Source: Gemmatimonadales bacterium (lineage in GTDB: Bacteria; Gemmatimonadota; Gemmatimonadetes; Palauibacterales; Palauibacteraceae). From it: a stretch of DNA of 6,199 nt. The notes below the pieces were generated by a model that was given only the letters and a program-made list of their open reading frames with translations, ran no database searches and had not been told where the DNA came from. The translations under genes were made by a program, and so were the position numbers. The stretch lies in NCBI GenBank assembly GCA_030608825.1, contig JAUWDL010000094.1, positions 1 to 6,199 on the forward strand, written 5' to 3'. The stretch's first letter is position 1; the number at the start of each line of letters is the position of its first letter. Below are positions 4,769-6,199 of this stretch, piece by piece.

Positions 4769-5206
4769 ATGGCCTGGTGGAAGTTCTGGGACGACGACAG
4801 CCACAGCCTCGGAGAGAAACCCGATTACTACGAAGAGGGTGTGCAGCTGGCGCGTCAGGATCGTCTGCACGACGCCCTCACATCGTTTCGACTCGCCCTC
4901 AAGGAGCGCTCCGACGACGTCGCATCCATGGAGCAGATGGCCGTCATCCAAACTCGGATGGGCCTGCCCGACGACGCCGCGAAGATGTACGAGAGGGCGC
5001 TCGAGCACAGGCCGGGCAGCGCTTCCGCCCACTACGGACTCGGGTTCGTTCAGCTGAACCGTGGCGAAATCGCGAGCGCCGTCGAGCACCTCGAGCGCTT
5101 TCTCGACGCGGACAAGCCGGGCGGGACCGAGGTGGAGCAACGCGTCGACCATGCCCGGGCCACACTGGCCCAACTGCGCGGCCGAGACGATGAAGGGGAG
5201 GCGTAG
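4769..5206 (+). CDS. Small tetratricopeptide-repeat (TPR) protein
   Basis: A 145-residue protein made mostly of about three TPR units, roughly residues 18-51, 52-85 and 86-119, each showing the Gly/Ala/Tyr/Ala/Pro pattern (for example DDAAKMYERALEHRPGSASA and AHYGLGFVQLNRGEIASAVE). TPR units form helical hairpins that bind other proteins. There is no signal peptide or membrane segment, so it should be cytosolic. The short head MAWWKFWDDD is Trp-rich and acidic and may be a peptide tag or membrane-surface contact. The ATG at 4769 is chosen because the residues before it (frame open to 4667) look non-coding; the ribosome site is weak (GAGAAG 11 bases upstream). The stop codon overlaps the start of the acyl-CoA synthetase (TAGTG), so the two are probably co-translated. 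Partner and pathway are unknown. Confidence 0.82.
   Translation: MAWWKFWDDDSHSLGEKPDYYEEGVQLARQDRLHDALTSFRLALKERSDDVASMEQMAVIQTRMGLPDDAAKMYERALEHRPGSASAHYGLGFVQLNRGEIASAVEHLERFLDADKPGGTEVEQRVDHARATLAQLRGRDDEGEA
5195..5201 (+). promoter_or_regulatory. Ribosome binding site of the acyl-CoA synthetase
   Basis: GGGGAGG, within the last codons of the TPR gene, lies 4 bases before the GTG at 5206-5208. The GTG shares its first base with the TPR stop (TAGTG). This fixes the start upstream of any ATG in the frame. Confidence 0.6.
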
Positions 5207-6199
5207 TGCCGGCTGACACCGACGCCCCCCGGCGACGGCGGGATGGATCAGCGGCCGAGGTTCCTCCGGGGACGCTCGTCGACCTTTACCTCGATTCCAT
5301 TCGGGAGCATCCGGACGCCACGGCTTTGGTGGTGCGGCGTGGCGAGGGCGTGTGGGAGCCTCGGACGTACAGTCAGGTCTCGGAGATCGTCCGCGACCTC
5401 TCGCTCGCTCTCCGGTCTCTCGGGCTCGAGCGGGGCGATCGGGCGGCGATCGTCTCGGCGACGCGCTGCGAGTGGGCTCTGCTCGATTTCGCCATGATCA
5501 TGGCGGGTGTCGTCAGCGTACCCGTCTACGACTCGCTGACTGCCGATCAGATCGGCTACATACTGAGGGACGCCGGCGCCCGTGCCGCTTTCGTGGCCGA
5601 CGCGGATCAGCTGGCCAAGCTGGTCGAGGCCGCCGGGCAGACGCCCGACCTGAAGCACGTCACCTCGTTCGATCCCGTCGACACACCCGACGTTCCCTTC
5701 GAGCTCATCTCGTGGGAGAGCTTCGAAGCCCGGGGACGGGGCGAGGCTCATCTTCACGGCGGATACGAGGCCTACGCGCGGCAAACGAGTCCCGGTGACG
5801 TCGCCACACTGATCTACACCTCCGGAACGACCGGCCGGCCGAAGGGCGTCATGCTCTCCCACGACAACCTGTTCAGCAACACTGTCCTGGCCTCCCGACG
5901 GCTCGACCTTGGGCGGTCCGACATGGTGTTGGCCTGGCTGCCCATGTCGCACGTGTTCGAGCGCACCGCGGGCCACTTTTGCACCTGGCACTGCGGCGCG
6001 CCTCGCTCGTTCGCGGAGTCGGTCGACACGGTCCCGCGGGACATGCTGGAGGTGCGACCCACCTTCATGATGGCCGTCCCCCGTTTTTACGAGAAGGTCT
6101 ACGATGCCACGGTGGCCGCGGCGACGTCGGCGGGCGGAGCGAAGGAGCGGATCTTCTGGTGGGCGAAGGCTGTGGGCGAACGCGTCGCCGACGCCCGAT
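5206..6199 (+). CDS. AMP-forming long-chain acyl-CoA synthetase, N-terminal part, 3' end outside the window
   Basis: Member of the ANL (adenylate-forming) superfamily, activating a fatty acid with ATP to an acyl-adenylate and then the CoA thioester. 331 codons are visible. The ATP-binding P-loop motif IYTSGTTGRPKG is at residues 203-214, followed by VMLSH. WLPMSHVFERTAGH at about 244-257 and PTFMMAVPRFYEKVYD further on are typical of the long-chain (FAA1/FadD15-like) group rather than acetyl-CoA synthetases or peptide-synthetase domains. The N-terminal residues 24-100 have the usual region around ERGDRAAIVSATRCEWALLD. The GTG start overlaps the TPR gene stop and has a good ribosome site; the first 20 residues are Arg/Pro-rich and probably flexible. 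No signal peptide is seen, so it is cytosolic or membrane-associated. The C-terminal lid with the catalytic Lys lies outside the window, so completeness cannot be judged. Exact chain-length preference is not visible. Confidence 0.93.
   Translation, partial: MPADTDAPRRRRDGSAAEVPPGTLVDLYLDSIREHPDATALVVRRGEGVWEPRTYSQVSEIVRDLSLALRSLGLERGDRAAIVSATRCEWALLDFAMIMAGVVSVPVYDSLTADQIGYILRDAGARAAFVADADQLAKLVEAAGQTPDLKHVTSFDPVDTPDVPFELISWESFEARGRGEAHLHGGYEAYARQTSPGDVATLIYTSGTTGRPKGVMLSHDNLFSNTVLASRRLDLGRSDMVLAWLPMSHVFERTAGHFCTWHCGAPRSFAESVDTVPRDMLEVRPTFMMAVPRFYEKVYDATVAAATSAGGAKERIFWWAKAVGERVADAR

Overview
The window is GC-rich DNA, mostly above 60 percent by eye, with densely packed genes on both strands. 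It comes from a Gram-negative (diderm) bacterium, because one gene encodes an outer-membrane beta-barrel with a Sec signal peptide. High GC, frequent GTG/TTG starts and this mix of genes would fit Gemmatimonadota or a related soil or marine phylum. That placement is inference; no marker gene is present.

Left half, minus strand (1-2431): an apparent three-gene operon read right to left. It encodes a small secreted His/Cys-rich protein of unknown function (2084-2431), an outer-membrane porin-like barrel with an N-terminal coiled coil (597-1994), and the N-terminal part of a ZnuA-like metal ABC transporter binding protein (1-546, continuing off the window). Together they look like an envelope-spanning uptake route for zinc or another divalent metal: barrel in the outer membrane, binding protein in the periplasm, and an ABC permease and ATPase expected beyond the left edge.

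Middle (2432-2853): a 422-base divergent intergenic region with no convincing protein gene. It holds a perfect 10-bp inverted repeat with a 9-bp spacer, an imperfect 20-bp palindrome, and a textbook plus-strand intrinsic terminator at 2714-2741. No plus-strand gene precedes the terminator. It must therefore end either a small RNA or a 5' leader that attenuates the rightward operon.

Right half, plus strand (2854-6199): five genes in one direction. A PTPS-II-type 6-pyruvoyl-tetrahydropterin synthase overlaps folE (GTP cyclohydrolase I), giving two consecutive pterin steps from GTP. Then come a Trm112-like zinc-ribbon/methyltransferase-fold protein, a short TPR protein, and the N-terminal 331 codons of a long-chain acyl-CoA synthetase whose GTG start overlaps the TPR stop. 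Close spacing suggests at least two transcriptional units, with a possible internal promoter before the TPR gene.
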